Notes: generated from the letters alone by a model not told the origin. A DNA stretch of 64,000 bases from Stomorhina lunata (GCA_933228675.1 OW121741.1:73110629-73174628); one strand, 5' to 3'. Counted from the stretch's first letter, positions 45,340-57,366 are shown. Program-made: numbers and translations.

Positions 45340-45690
45340 TCATGATGTAGAGTTCTTAACCTAGTACAAGAGTAAGAGTATTGTAGCTTAAGAGCAGTGA
45401 CGACATTATAAACACTTTTCAAATTAGTCTTACCTTTGATGTAAAGAATTTGTTGAAATGGTAGATTTTATTTATTGGCTATTCATTTCCTGATAGTATT
45501 TTGTCGGCTTATTTATTTTTTGTCTAAAAATATTAATTTTGTTGCGAAAATAAAATATTTTATATGGCTTGAATATTTAAAAAAAAAAAGTTGTACTTTT
45601 TCAGAAAAGTAAAAGAGTAAAAGTGTTAAAAAGCTATTTTATTGTATTTTGTTTTTGTAGAGTGCTACATTACTTCTTTACTCCTTACTA
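45340..45690. repeat. Dispersed repeat, copy 2 (partner at 21700-22210)
   Basis: TGGTAGATTTTATTTATTGG / CATTTCCTGATAGTATTTTG and the right end TGCTACATTACTTCTTTACT match the partner copy in order and spacing, but lack its Family C block. Confidence 0.55.
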
Positions 45691-46560
45691 GGTAAATATA
45701 TTCCTTTACTAGATAAATATATTAACTCTGGATTATGAATACCTTTAATATGTTTGTTTCTGTACTTTAACGAAACAACCCAAACTTACTTAAAAGTGTT
45801 CCCGTACAAAATTTTTAACACAAATTTTTGTTTTTTGAATAATTTCTGACAACTTCGGACTGGTTTGAGTAGTTTCGTTATCGTACGGGAACACAACTAA
45901 TATTTTTCCGAACTCTAACAAAACCAAGGCTCATATATACAGGTTAACGCATGGCTACAACAAATACAACAAGCCAAAAACAACAAAGATTTTGTTGTTG
46001 GATAAACATTTTTTTAATGCCAAAATTTAAAACAACAATTCGACAATTCAGAATAATAACAATAATTTGACATTAGAAAACTAAAACAAATTTTGAACTA
46101 GAACAAATTTTGAAAACCAGCTGACGGGTTGCTTTCACTTGTTATTATTATACTATAAATAAAACTGACCAAATCATAGTAATTGTCAACAATTACTAAA
46201 AAACAACAATTTGATTTGAGTACAGGAACAGACATAGTTATAGAGTTAAGATGTCAATTAAAAAATTGTGTTTTATAGAGGCATGTCACAAATTCCTTTC
46301 AGAATTGAAAGGTTCTATAGATTCCAAAAATTTTAAATGCTCTAAAAAAAAGTAGAAATGCGATTTTTCCAATTGAAATTAATAACTCTTTATTTGTTTC
46401 AACAAATAACACTGAATGATTGAAGAATTTGTTCAAATATTGAATATGGAAAGAAAAGCATACAACAAATTCAATATCACTTTGAAGATAGAAAGTGATT
46501 TTATTTTGAAAAATTTGTTCATTTGTTTAAATTTATAGCGGAATAAATTCCGAATGTTGT
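45691..46560. repeat. Repeat-rich intergenic stretch with a Family H copy
   Basis: 46280-46560 matches Family H (ATGTCACAAATTCCTTTCAG then GGTTCTATAGATTCC; compare 12785). 45950-46080 is built from ACAACAAATACAAC phrases, which also occur in the arms of the hairpin at 39400. No gene found. Confidence 0.45.
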
Positions 46561-46689
46561 TTTTTCAGGAAATGTAAAAAAAAAGTTGAGAAACGAAATC
46601 ACTTTATTGAGTTACGTGGGTTACTAATTAAGTATCAGGAACTGCAAAAGTAATGTCAGTAGCTAAAATCTAGCACCAAAATAGACATT

Positions 46690-47110
46690 TTTGCATAAAC
46701 GTACTCTCAACGTTTTAATGAACGTACTATCAACGTTTTTGAGGTGGTACTTGTTTTATTTACAGTGTAATAGGAAAATCACCTCCAAAATATTAAGGAC
46801 TTTACGGACTTTGATGCAGAAAGATTCCTCTTCGGGAGTTAGTTTCACGAAATTTTTCGAGAATGGTCGTGTACCACTCCAAAATAATGTTCTACATTGC
46901 TTAAGCGCAATTGTGACCACATGACCCATTTATCCGAAGAAATAAGCGACCATTTGATTCACTGGGCTTTTTTGCGAACAATTTTTGTCGGATTTGACAC
47001 GTCTTGGCATAACTTTTTTGCTTTTATGTTTCCGGTTTATAAGAATGTATTCATGATTCGTCACCTGTAACAATTTTATAACGTCTTTTAAAACACCTTA
47101 GTCATATCCT
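46690..47110 (-). pseudogene. Mariner transposase fossil
   Basis: The minus strand gives broken mariner-type phrases in order: TGDES (first catalytic Asp region), HSYKPET, VKSNGRLFLRINGSCGHN-like frames corresponding to the MVACFFGKTGHV region, then ILEWYTTILEKFRETN, matching the SEWYTTICLPEVF region. Stops and frameshifts interrupt it throughout, and no TIRs were located. Assignment rests on remembered family patterns. Confidence 0.55.
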
Positions 47111-47369
47111 TACATTACATGATTGTTTTTACAACTAAGTGTTTATGGTATGGATAGAACTTAGACCACGACACATTCCAGTTAGGAAAAACCACGCCGA
47201 AAGTTGAGAAAAATAATAAAATTAAAACATTCTTTTGAAATCTCCATTTTGCTGCAAGATTTTAGCTATTGACATTAGTTGTTCCAGTAACCGATAACTA
47301 AATAGTAACCCTCATATGTAAAACAAATTGTTTTAAGATAGCAAACAGATCTGTTAAATACATAATAAT

Positions 47370-47609
47370 CAGGTATGTGATGGAAAACGATCGTTTTCAA
47401 ATCGATCGATTTCAGATATATTTTTGAGATATATTTTTGAGATTTTCGGTTATTTCCCCAAAAAACTCAAACCAAATTAAAGATAAAATATCAGTCAAAA
47501 GGATTAAAGCCAAAATTTTCATTATTTTTGGGGGAAATAACCGAAAATTAGCTAAAAAATATGTCTGAAATCGATCGATTTCAAAACGAAAATGTCCATC
47601 ACATACCTG
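47370..47609. mobile_element. Family E palindromic MITE, copy 2
   Basis: Begins CAGGTATGTGATGGAAAACG and ends with the inverse (TCCATCACATACCTG). Inner arms ATCGATCGATTTCAGATATA and TTTCGGTTATTTCCCC are mirrored. AAT lies directly outside each end. It lies about 240 bp beyond the Tudor gene stop codon. Confidence 0.8.
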
Positions 47610-47847
47610 AATGTCTGTAATAATTATAATATTTTAATATACAACTGCTTTTTAGTTTTTTTTTTTTGATCTACAAAAAAATACCGAATACATATAACAA
47701 ATATTTTTCATATTTACCAAAAATTATAAAGGGTTATTATTTTAGCTTTATACGTTATTATTTAAATATGAATTCTAAAATAAGACTACCATATACTTTT
47801 AATTTTGAAATTGGTCCGTTTTAAAAAATCAGAATTCTTTAAATCAC

Positions 47848-48189
47848 CTAAATCTCTTTAACGACTCCCATATTGACAAGCATCTTTGGAATACCGGCAT
47901 ACTGAGGATCAATTAAACGAACAACTAGTTCATCATTACGACGCTCAACAACTTCAACATTTATTATTTGATCAAGCATCATCACAACCATATTTTCTGT
48001 AGCGCCTTTGATGCTAGTTTTTAAACGATATATTTCAGATGGATTATGCTTATCCGTAGTTGTTGTAATAGACAGATTAGAGAGGTGAAAAAGAATGGCA
48101 CGCAATGGATCCTCTAGTTGTTCTTTAGAACATTTAGCCAAATTGCTAAGTGGTACCATTTCAGTATTTCCGAAATCAACATAAAAAAC
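47848..48189 (-). CDS. Tudor protein exon 2 (residues 522-634)
   Basis: Acceptor TTCCAG then GTTTTTTATGTTGATTTCGG, giving VFYVDFGNTEMVPLSNLAKC. This completes the Tudor barrel and the following SN-like half, with a C-terminal segment ending NMGVVKEI. Stop TAG at 47850-47848. Confidence 0.92.
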   Translation of the reverse strand, partial: VFYVDFGNTEMVPLSNLAKCSKEQLEDPLRAILFHLSNLSITTTTDKHNPSEIYRLKTSIKGATENMVVMMLDQIINVEVVERRNDELVVRLIDPQYAGIPKMLVNMGVVKEI

Positions 48190-51100
48190 CTGGAATTAAA
48201 TGTTTAAAGATATTATGTTAAAAAGGTGTTGTAACCTTTGTATATAATTTACAATGCAAATTAATTTGGAACTAGGTAATTTACAATTTTTATAACATTT
48301 TTGTTATCTAACTTATATAGCAATAAATGTTCTATAAGTTGAAATAAAATATCTTGTGATTTTAATCGAGAAATTTATAATTACCATTACATTCAACGTT
48401 TGCGATGTTATTTCGTTTTTCCCAATATAGAATTTAGTTGTATGTTCTCTAACTTATGGTTGGTTGTAAAACTGATATAGCAATTTATACCTGAGTCCAA
48501 TTCTGCATAATATTTTTTTGTTTTGAAATAAAAAACAAAAATAATCGGTCAAGTTCGACTATATAATACCCTTCACTGCTAAGAATGATAAGAAGGGTCT
48601 GATATGGGAGCTAGGGTCAATTGTGGATCGATTGTTACCAAATTTCGGTTATCGATTTATATTTACAAAATATTTATCTGTGCAAAGTTTCAGTAAAAAA
48701 CGCAATTATCGTCAGATTTATGAGTGTTTTTGTGCTTTTGTATTTAAAAGACTTGGTTCATGTTGTAAGTGCGATATTATTGGTAATATCACAGAAGTGG
48801 CGGTCCCTGGTCGGAATCCTAAGAGTTCCGAGTCGTTCCGGTTCGAAAGTGGAAGACTTTTGAGAATTTGTCTTGTATGGGAAGTATGGTCAAATATGAG
48901 CCGATTCCTACAAAGTTCGGTACACTGGTGACAATAAGCAACATTTATGGTGAGTATTGCTAAAATCCGATTAAATTTGTTGCTGTAAAATGCCAAAAAT
49001 TCTATTCTGGGAAGGCATCCCTATGGGAGGTACCAGAAATAGTAACCCGACTTTTTTTTCCCAAAAAGTATAGTTACCAAAATATGAGTCTGTGCCCAAT
49101 TTCATCAAATTATCTTCAAAGTTACGACTTGTACTTTGATAAGTTAAATTAACTCAGAGTTATCCAGAAACTTTATTTAATCCAATAAATTTAATACAAA
49201 AATTTCTGTTTTTTGTCTGTAAGCAAAATAAAAATCTGTTTTTTGTCTGTAAGCAAAATAAAAATCTTGGCTGGGAAATTTTGAAATACGCTTGATCATC
49301 CATCACACAGCAGATGTATGTTTTTATATACAAATTGATTTAATTTCTTTATTGAAATCCGATACGGATTAAGTATTTTGATTTGCTTTAACGAGTAAAC
49401 GAAACTATAACTGTTATTGTTTAATTTATATAATATTCATATGTATAAAAAGTCTTTATTTATTTATACTAATTAGTACTGCAGATAGGTTATTTGGTTT
49501 CAGATTTTTGCAATTTCAAATAACCTAATTGACATAACATAAGCTATGTTTAGAAAAACAAAATTTTCTTAACCGATATATATTTCTGGTTTCATTTTAA
49601 TATAAATTCATAATTTTCGTTTTAATATTGCAAATAGTTCCAATTTTAAAAAGTTTTTCCCTCGCCTGTAAACTTTTGAAAACTTCAGATAGGTTATTTC
49701 GTCTTTTAGGTGACGATATATTTTCGTGTACTTTATTATAATTTTCTTGTACTTATTTTCGCAGTCCATTTTGAACAAAAAAAAAACTATTAAAAATAAA
49801 TGATTTTAAGACAATATAAAAAAATGAGAAACTTATATAAAACAAGACTTGAAAGCGAAAAAAATTCGTATATTACAAGAAAAATAGAAAATACAAGGGA
49901 CCAAAAGCAAATGTGGAGTAACATAAAAGATTTAGTATTGAAAAGTGAGCGATCTACCATAACATCTGTGATATTTAATAATATAGAGTATAAATCGAGT
50001 AAAGAAATAGCAAACCATTTTAATGAATTTTTTGTAAATAGTATAAAGGAAATTAGACATAATATAGAGCATGTGCAATTTAACAATCAATTAAATGTGA
50101 TAAATTCTAAATTCAAGTTCCATACAATATCAAACTGTGATTTAAAGAATATATGTAAGGATATAAAAAAGAAACCTGACTTTAATAGAGTAAATATCAT
50201 AATGATTTTAGATAATTGGAATACAATTGGCGATGTCTTGCTTAAAATCGTAAACACATCATTGGAAACAGGAGTTTTCCCAGAAAATTGGAAAATATCA
50301 ATGATAACACCTATTGAAAAGGTTAAAAAAACGAATAAATGTGAGGAATTCAGGCCAATAAACTCATTAAAAATATGTGAAAAAATACTTGAAAAAATTG
50401 TTAAAAATCAACTTGAGCATTATTTAGAAACAAACAATATTTTATCAAAATATTAATCGGGATTTAGAACTAAATTTTCGAGTGAAACCGCGGTTAACTA
50501 CGTTATTAATAGATGGAAAAGTATCAACAAAAATCAAAAATTAATGGCAATATTAAGTCATTTCTAACGAATAGAAAACAAATAACTAGAATTAATAACA
50601 TAACCTCTAGTGCAATTATAAATGAATATGGTGTCCCACAAGGTTCGATCCTTGGAGCTCTGCTTTTTATAATATATATTAATGATATGCCTAACATTTT
50701 ACAAAAATGTGAAATAGTGTTATATGCAGACGATACCCTTATATACAATATTGCAAACACAGATGAAGAATGTCAAAGCAACTTAAATTATGATATAATG
50801 AATCTAAATACATGGTTAAAAATTAACAAACTGAAACTTAACGAGGACAAAACGAAGATTATGGAAATAAACATAAATAACAGCACCGATTTAAAAAAAA
50901 ATTAAATACCTTGGATTTATAATAGATAAAAATTTAAATTTTAAAGATCATATAGACTACATTTGTAAAAAAATTGGTAAAAAGGTTGGCTTTTTCAGAA
51001 GAATAAGGAATAAAATATCAATACTAACGGCAATAAATATATATAACTCAATTATAAAACCACATTTCGAATTTGGTTCAACGATATTATATACATGCTG

Positions 51101-53224
51101 CACAAATGTTCAAATAGATAGACTACAAAAACTACAGAATAAAGCTATGAGATCAATAACAAAATGCAATAGATTTACTTCAATCCAATATATGCTCGAT
51201 ACGCTGAAATGGCTTAATATAAAACAAAGACTACAATTAAATTCGTGTGTATTTATCTACAAAATGAAGTCAGGAAATGCCCCAGAATATTTAACTAACC
51301 AACTAACTTATGTTAATGAAATCCAGCCGTATAATCTTAGAAATGCGAATGATTTCAGAATTCACAGAGCTAATAACAGTGCAATGAAGAAGTGTTTACT
51401 ATACAAGGGACTACAAGTATTTAATCAATTACCGAATGATATTAAAAATGAAGGAAATATAAATGTGTTTAAAAGAAAATGTATTTATCATATTAAAACT
51501 AATTTTTAATTTTTTTATTAGAGCAATTTTTCGATTAATTTAAATAATATTGTGTGTTGTATAAAGTATTTATAATACTACTTAAATAAATAAATAATAA
51601 TAATAAAGTATCAAGGTGATAAAAAATATTCTTTGTATTTTTAGATTAAATCAATTATTACCTTGAAGAGATCCTTTTCTAAATCAATATCAATAATTTT
51701 AGCTCGATACCAATAATCATCTTTTACATACTGGGACAATACGATGTCATTCAATTGTGGTGTTGCTGACAATTGTTTTTGCAATGGAAATATTTGATGA
51801 TCATGCCACGAAAAAGTTTTGTATTCACTGCAAGAATCATTTTGAACGATGGCATAAAATGAGATTGGACTAACAATATGTGTTACAATAATTTGTAATT
51901 TATCACCAATTTCAACTCTAATCTCTACACTGGGTTGAAATATGGGAGAGCCTTGATACAGTAACGACCTAGGTAGTTGTAAAGCTGCAGAGCCCAAACT
52001 TGAGCTGTCGTCATCATGATCGAAAACAGTATTTAAAAATGGATTTGAAGTTTTTTTGTTTGTGATTTCAGTGGAGTTTACGTTGTTATGGGAATTTTCT
52101 AAAAGTAAAACATGTAATACTTGATTTTGCTTGTGCACTGTGCGGAAAGCTGTTTTCTCAAATTCATATTTACGCAATAACTGCTCGCATTTATCTTGAT
52201 CATTGGTAATGCTTTTTAATTGGCTATCCTCGATGCCTTTTAGCACACATTTTATGGCAAGTGGGGGAATTTCTTTGTAATGTTGTGGTGCCTCATATGT
52301 TGTACAACGATTTGTTAGTGGTATGATCTCCCCGAAATCTAGTAAATATACTAACTTTTGTGATACCTTACTATTATCAGACGGTACAATCATAGCTCTC
52401 CATAGACATTGCCTTACAGTAGTGTCTCTTTCTTCTAATACACAAAACACATCATCCGAAGCCAGTGAGGAAAATGGAATTGGTTTGAAATTACAGTTAC
52501 AGCTTAGATCAAACAAGGTTTTATAGTCCTCCATTTGACATATAAAAAATTCCAGTTTTTTAAAATTTCGCACATACACTATGTAGGCATGAAACTCATA
52601 GTTACTTTTAAAATTGTCTAGGCTTTTCTTAGGCAATATAAGTTGCAACATACCATTAACTTCATGTGTATCAAAGGCATGTCCTATTGTATTTCCTTCC
52701 TTAGTATCCTTTGGACACATTATCAATTTTTTGTTGCTGTTATTTTCCTTCAAGAAAGTTATCGTCTTCTCTGGTTCATTTAGCTCCGAAAGATGTTCAG
52801 TCATTTTAATTCTACCAGAAATTGAAGGGTTAACGTCTTCATATGACACACTTTTATCCAAGTGGTTATTTCTCCATTGAATGAAATCTTTTAATAGACG
52901 CGTTTGATTAAAGTTAGCATCATCCAAACAACCATTTGATGAAGCGTTTATGACGGTCTGGTCTAAATTATTAATTTCCAGCTGAATGTTAAACTTACGG
53001 GCCATATTTAGAACAGTTGCCATTTGTGTCAAATAACGATCGAATACAATGAGTCCAAATATATTTGCAACACCGCCTCCTCCGGAAATATTTAACTCAT
53101 TGTTAAGTAGGCTCTGGCAACGCTCGCTTTCCTCAAGGAATTTCTCTAGATTGTTCTTTAAAAAATTCAATTCGTTAAGACACATTTTGTGCATAATTTG
53201 CATTTGCTCTTTGCTGGTTTGCAT
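47848..53224 (-). CDS. Tudor-domain protein, complete, 634 aa, two exons
   Basis: Exons 53224..51662 (521 codons) and 48189..47848 (113 codons plus TAG); the join LFK-VFYVDFGNTEMV is exact and in frame. Residues 1-80 are charged and probably helical or coiled coil. An extended Tudor domain covers about 210-335 (core YLLDFGEIIPL), and a second about 432-600 has the canonical core DYWYRAKI..FYVDFGNTEMVPL, expected to bind symmetrically dimethylated arginine on Piwi-type proteins. No RING, MYND, RRM, KH, LOTUS or helicase domain is seen. The layout (coiled coil plus two extended Tudors, the first lacking canonical cage residues) resembles Drosophila Krimper, but I cannot confirm orthology. Likely a germline nuage/piRNA factor. 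The 3.5-kb intron holds a LINE in opposite orientation. Confidence 0.9.
48535..49185 (+). repeat. Diverged Family A-like repeat in the Tudor intron
   Basis: GACTATATAATACCCTTCAC, GATATGGGAGCTAGGGTCAA and CCCTATGGGAGGTACCAGAA keep the Family A order, but with a different middle. The 3' TATACCC-type end is missing. The overlapping short frames (48621-48996) are not genes. Confidence 0.55.
49482..49720. mobile_element. Family G element, copy 2 (inverse orientation)
   Basis: Starts GCAGATAGGTTATTTGG with a hairpin partner CAAATAACCTAATTGACAT, and ends TTCGTCTTTTAGGTGACGAT. Matches 40401-40640 along its length. Lies directly 5' of the LINE in the Tudor intron. Confidence 0.7.
49735..51605 (+). 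mobile_element. Non-LTR retrotransposon (CR1/Jockey-like RT), 5'-truncated, defective, in Tudor intron
   Basis: Frames 49800-50456, 50513-50905 and 51147-51509 are consecutive parts of one polyprotein: KRIEN..., a thumb-like TPIEKVKKTNKCEEFRPIN, then NEYGVPQGSILGALLFIIYI, VLYADDTLIY (catalytic YADD), then WLNIKQRLQLNSCVFIYKMK and the end CIYHIKTNF. Defects: TAA at about 50454; loss of the segment between LMAI and IKSFLTNRKQ, removing the motif with the first catalytic Asp; and a frameshift in an A-run at about 50895. The 3' tail is TAAATAAATAAATAATAATAA. Opposite in orientation to the host gene. Confidence 0.82.
51662..53224 (-). CDS. Tudor protein exon 1 (residues 1-521)
   Basis: Starts MQTSKEQMQIMHKMCLNEL at 53224; the preceding sequence (AAACTAAATAAAATG context read on the minus strand) has in-frame stops. 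It ends at donor AAG|GTAATA (51662/51661). It contains the first extended Tudor domain, a low-complexity D/S-rich linker at about 380-420 and the first half of the second extended Tudor domain. Confidence 0.92.
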
Positions 53225-53584
53225 TTTATTTAGTTCTTTTTTTTATTAAATTTATATCACAAATTAGTTTTGTTGTTCGCAATCACAATTCAAGAAACAC
53301 AAGGTCGATGTTATGTTACATAGATATGTTAATACCGCGGAATATTTTACTCATTTAAAAAAAATTTATAGTTAATGATAAAACTGATTTACACTTTTTG
53401 TAAAATTGAAAAATAAATAGTTCAATTTATCTGCTCCTAATTCCGTTACATTTTATCTGCACTTTTGACATTTAATCTTATTGGCAACATTTTAAAATGT
53501 GAGCTGCCATATTTTACAGCTCTTAAAGTGCTGCCAAACTTCATATAAAATATTTACTAAAGTCAAAATTTGTGTGCTATTTCA
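53225..53584. other. 5' flank of the Tudor gene
   Basis: AT-rich. Expected to hold the 5' UTR and promoter of the minus-strand Tudor gene, but no convincing TATA box or initiator could be chosen. Confidence 0.4.
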
Positions 53585-54000
53585 CACACATCAGGTTAAC
53601 ATGATAAGTTTAACATCAAATTCTTTTTGAACTTGTATTCACGTTTACACACGAACATTTTCTTCAACAGTTTTCATTTGAATTTCTTTTAATTTTGTAC
53701 AAATTTTCAACATTTTTATTAACTTGATATACTTGGTATACTTCACGTTCACACACAAACATATTTTCATCAGTTTTAAATTTCATACAAATTTTCGTAA
53801 ACTGATAGTACGGTCAGGTTTGCTCAATTTTAATTCTGTCAGTCTTTTCTCATACAAATTCAAGACTTGATAAGCCAAACCTGACTAATGTAAAAGTAGA
53901 AATACATAGTACGGTCGGGTTTGTATAAATTTTAATTCTGTCAGCTTTTTCTTATATCTACTTTCACACTAGTCAGGTTTGGCTCATCAAGTAAAAGTAG
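53585..54000. mobile_element. Family F repeat, copy 2 (composite)
   Basis: CACGAACATTTTCTTCAACA, TTCGTAAACTGATAGTACGG, CATACAAATTCAAGACTTGA and the termini ACTAGTCAGGTTTGGCTCAT match the copy at 12330-12575. The terminal portion is repeated inside, so two copies may be fused. Confidence 0.55.
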
Positions 54001-54039
54001 AATTTTTGGGTTAAATTGATTGAAACGGATTTTTTATTT

Positions 54040-54370
54040 ATCAACACTACAGAAGCCATAGAGTTCACTGCGGTGATCTCACCCGATTCTGATTCTCAAA
54101 TAGAGATCAATGTGTCACAAATAACGACTCAACCACCGGTCAGAACTAAGTGGATCCCCCGAGATCCCTGGCCTTAGTGGAGAAAGAGAGTCAGACAGAT
54201 CTGACTCTGGACGCTCCTTCTTCTTTGAAAAGTGCTGTGGAGGTTGTACAGCCACAGTTACAAAGAAAAGCTTGCGAAGATAAAAGCAAGGAACCTGTGT
54301 TCTTTATTGGATATCTTGTGTACTTTCACCACATGCTGGACAGGTGTTGAGTATTGTAGGATTAATTCTG
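54040..54370 (+). pseudogene. Possible retroelement ORF1/gag remnant
   Basis: Less AT-rich than its surroundings, with readable but broken frames (ISPDSDSQIEINVSQITTQP, then after a shift SLALVEKESQTDLTLDAPSS). Composition suggests the hydrophilic N-terminal protein of a non-LTR element. No zinc knuckle was found. Confidence 0.3.
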
Positions 54371-55332
54371 GACAAGTATGAAACAAATATACTAAACATG
54401 ATCTTAAAAAGGGGGGCTGGGGCAGATTCTGCACTTTTTGTTTAAAGCTCAATATAAAAGTACTTACTCAATAGATATACAAATTTTGCCGTCGGTTGTT
54501 GTCCTTAAATAATTAAAAAAATCGTACCAAAAACTTATAAATTAATATTAGTATCTTATTTGTGTAGAGATTATCAAAACAGTCAGATTCGCCCCATTCC
54601 CTTAACTTTGCCGTCTGATAAATAATATTGTTTGGAGGTTAGAATAAAAATCTTCTCAATGATCTATTTTTTCAATAATTGACGTTTAAAACTATATTTT
54701 CTAGCAGGGGGAATTTAATGACTATATCCAAAAATTGTAAATCTGTACTTATGAAATGTACTGGAATATCATAAAAGCACCTCTTATAATATTCAAACAC
54801 GTGCACCTAAATAAGCTACATATGTAGTAATGGAAAATTTTGAGGCAGTTTTTTAATTGAATATTCAATACCTATAGGTACATCAAGACTAGTAATGTAC
54901 AATGAGAGCTTTCCTTGACACCGTCATTGCTGAATGTGACCCAATGTAGAAGCCGCCACAGTCTCACCTACGCTAGTAGTTTTTGGCAAACATCTCTCTC
55001 TTCACCGGTTACTTTTTACCATTAAGTATACCATGTTGTTAATGTCTTCCAGAACTGCTTTGTATAAGGTGGTATTGAACGGCTAGATGGTGTGCTACAT
55101 AATGTTATTCTCATAGCCAGGAAAATACGAACCTAACATGCCTCGGGGGATCTAACTCTGTTAGATGGTGGTTCAGGAAGCCCCTCTGGTGACTTCCAGA
55201 GGGAACTACCATGCTAGCATTTGGCTACGTTCCTTAAGTCTACCTCGTGGACATAGCTTTATGAGGACTGCATTATGACAGCTCTAGAGGTTTTTTTTCT
55301 CACACTTGGCTGCATTTTAACAGCTATAGAGT
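54371..55332. other. Worn repeat DNA between Family F and Family A copies
   Basis: 54890-55290 is GC-richer than average (GCCTCGGGGGATCTAACTCT, GTGACTTCCAGAGGGAACTA) and contains an inverted pair CCCTCTGG..CCAGAGGG. No reading frame survives. Confidence 0.35.
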
Positions 55333-56137
55333 TTTTATACCCTTCACCACCATAGGTGGAAAGGGTATTATAAGTTTGTGCTGATGTTTGTAACGCATAG
55401 AAATATTTGTCTTAGACCCACCTTTTAGTATACCAATAGACTTAGAATCACTTTCTGAGTCGATTTAGCGATGTCCGTCCGTCCGTCTGGCTGGCCGGCT
55501 GGACCCCCATGTAAACCTTGTAATCAAACTACAGGTCGCAATTCTAAAGATAATTTGATGAAATTTGGCACAGATCATTTTTTTGATAATGGGATAATGG
55601 CTATTGAAATTGGTCAAAATCGGTCCATTATTTATGGTACCTCCCATAGGTCCCACTTCCCGGAATTGCTATATTGGCCACAAATATCAATATTTTTTCA
55701 TGGAATTTAAAACAAATACTGCTTATGTAAACTTAAATCACTGTACCAAATTTCGTTGAAATCGGTCCACATTTGACCATAGCTCCCATACAAACTCTTC
55801 TTTAAAAACGCACTAAATGAGACAAATAATCACTAAAACACTCGTAAATCTAAAGATAATGAAAATATTGAGTCTATTTTTTGCATACATAATTCTTGTA
55901 ACAACTGTAATCAATCTGCCAAATTTCGAGATAATCGGTCCACATTTGACTCTAGCTCTCATATAAGTCCAAATGACGGAAACAGGTTGAATATATAAGT
56001 TTTGAGAAAATGTTTGTATGATGGCAAAATTTAGCAAATATTTGTCTTTACACAGGAAAAATAACACCTTTGACCTTAGTGGTGAAGGGTATCGTATGGT
56101 CGGCTTGACCGACTATAGCGCTTTCTTACTTGTTTTA
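55333..56137 (-). mobile_element. Family A element, copy 4, near full length (inverse orientation)
   Basis: Opens TATACCCTTCACCACCATAG then GTGGAAAGGGTATTATAAG. It runs through CCGTCCGTCTGGCTGGCCGG, GGTACCTCCCATAGGTCCCA and GACCTTAGTGGTGAAGGGTA to AGCGCTTTCTTACTTGTTTT. About 800 bp with no deletion obvious against copy 1. A good reference for the family. Confidence 0.8.
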
Positions 56138-57360
56138 CTACGTTTCGTTTCGCTCTTGGAGACCGCACGTGTGCAGTATAATTTGCCACTAACCGATCAA
56201 TTTATTTTAACGTCGCAGCAGTTTTTCAAGTGCTGCCCTCTAGAGACTTGAGACAATATTCCTACTGTGTAATTAATAGCAAGTTTTAGTGGTATCTACT
56301 GAGGGCGAGTAAATGTCACTCCAGATATTTGGGAGATGTACTTCCTCAATGAGAAATAACTACAGGTTCGTAGCAGTGAAATGTTATCAATTCCACATCT
56401 TCAGGTGGTGCCGGGAGTTTAGAGCTAGTAGTTAAACAATATCAGGTAAAATACTTTACGGAGTTTTGACTTCATATCTACCACCCATCTTTTGATGTTA
56501 TTTGGAAAAGTTGAAGTGGTTTTGTCTTCAAAGAGTGTTACATTACTGACCAAATCAAATGCCTTGAACAGGTTAGAAACTACCATTATCGTGCACTCAC
56601 ATGTCTTCTTTTGGTTAAGGACTTACCATTCCACTTTCTGTAAAAGCTTCATTTCGGCTCGTTGATCCGACAGTGGATTCATGAAAACAAGGTACGCTTT
56701 CATAAAATCGCACTACATCCTATTTTTATGTAGTAAAAGCGACAAGGTAAGAACTTGCATTTTAGCTATTATCGAATGAAACTTACTTGTTCCTTATTAC
56801 TACAGCTGTAGAGATCTAACCGTCGTCACAAGTGAAGACCAAGTTGTTTTTGGGTTTGTGCTGATGTTGGTCTGAGACCCACCTTTTAGTAAACCGGTCG
56901 ACTCAGAATCACTTCGAGTTGTTTTAACGATGTCCGTTCGGTTGGTATGTTTGTCCTTAAGACAAGGAAATCTTAAGTTGTTGGTCCATAACTTTTCTTA
57001 CTTGTTATTAAAGCGGATTGGTGTATACTGGCTTATTTCGTTGTAAACAAAAGGTATATTAAGAGTATGTTGGCTTTATCAGCTAACACTCACCCCCACC
57101 CAAATAAAAAACATTTTTTTTGGTTCATTTCACTACCGTCTCCATCAGAAATTTGGAGATGCAGCATTTGTTTATTTATTTTTTTAAGCCTATAATAAAA
57201 AAATATTAAATTTTTTCTAATGACTACTTGCTTAAAAACTAAGCAAGTAAATTGTAAAATTAGAGGAAATATTCCATAAAAAGAATCGAAATAAATAAGA
57301 AAACTCATCGTGTTGAATGTGAGTGTCATTTCTGTTGTTAATCTTATTGTTGAACAAATT
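56138..57360. other. Intergenic between Family A copy 4 and Hel25E, with a LINE-like scrap and a Family A scrap
   Basis: 56140-56350 reads like a worn LINE C-terminal region (GTATAATTTGCCACTAACCG resembles 3440-3470 in content). 56865-57000 carries Family A phrases (GAGACCCACCTTTTAGTAAA then CGACTCAGAATCACTTCG). No gene found. Confidence 0.45.
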
Positions 57361-57366
57361 TTTATT
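57361..57366 (-). promoter_or_regulatory. Candidate polyadenylation signal AATAAA of Hel25E
   Basis: On the minus strand AATAAA lies about 157 nt past the Hel25E stop codon. Spacing and sequence fit a 3' UTR end; nothing else confirms its use. Confidence 0.45.

Noticed and set aside
48621..48996. Overlapping 80-100 codon frames in the Tudor intron
   Set aside because: They lie in a Family A-like repeat, have no domain and are incompatible with the host splice pattern.
52323..53249. Three plus-strand frames in the Tudor gene
   Set aside because: Antisense shadows of exon 1.
55465..55710. Frames GPMGGTINNGPILTNFNSH / PSGWPAGPPCKPCNQTTG and relatives at 27000 and 62100
   Set aside because: They recur because they are translations of Family A repeat DNA, in both orientations; not protein-coding.
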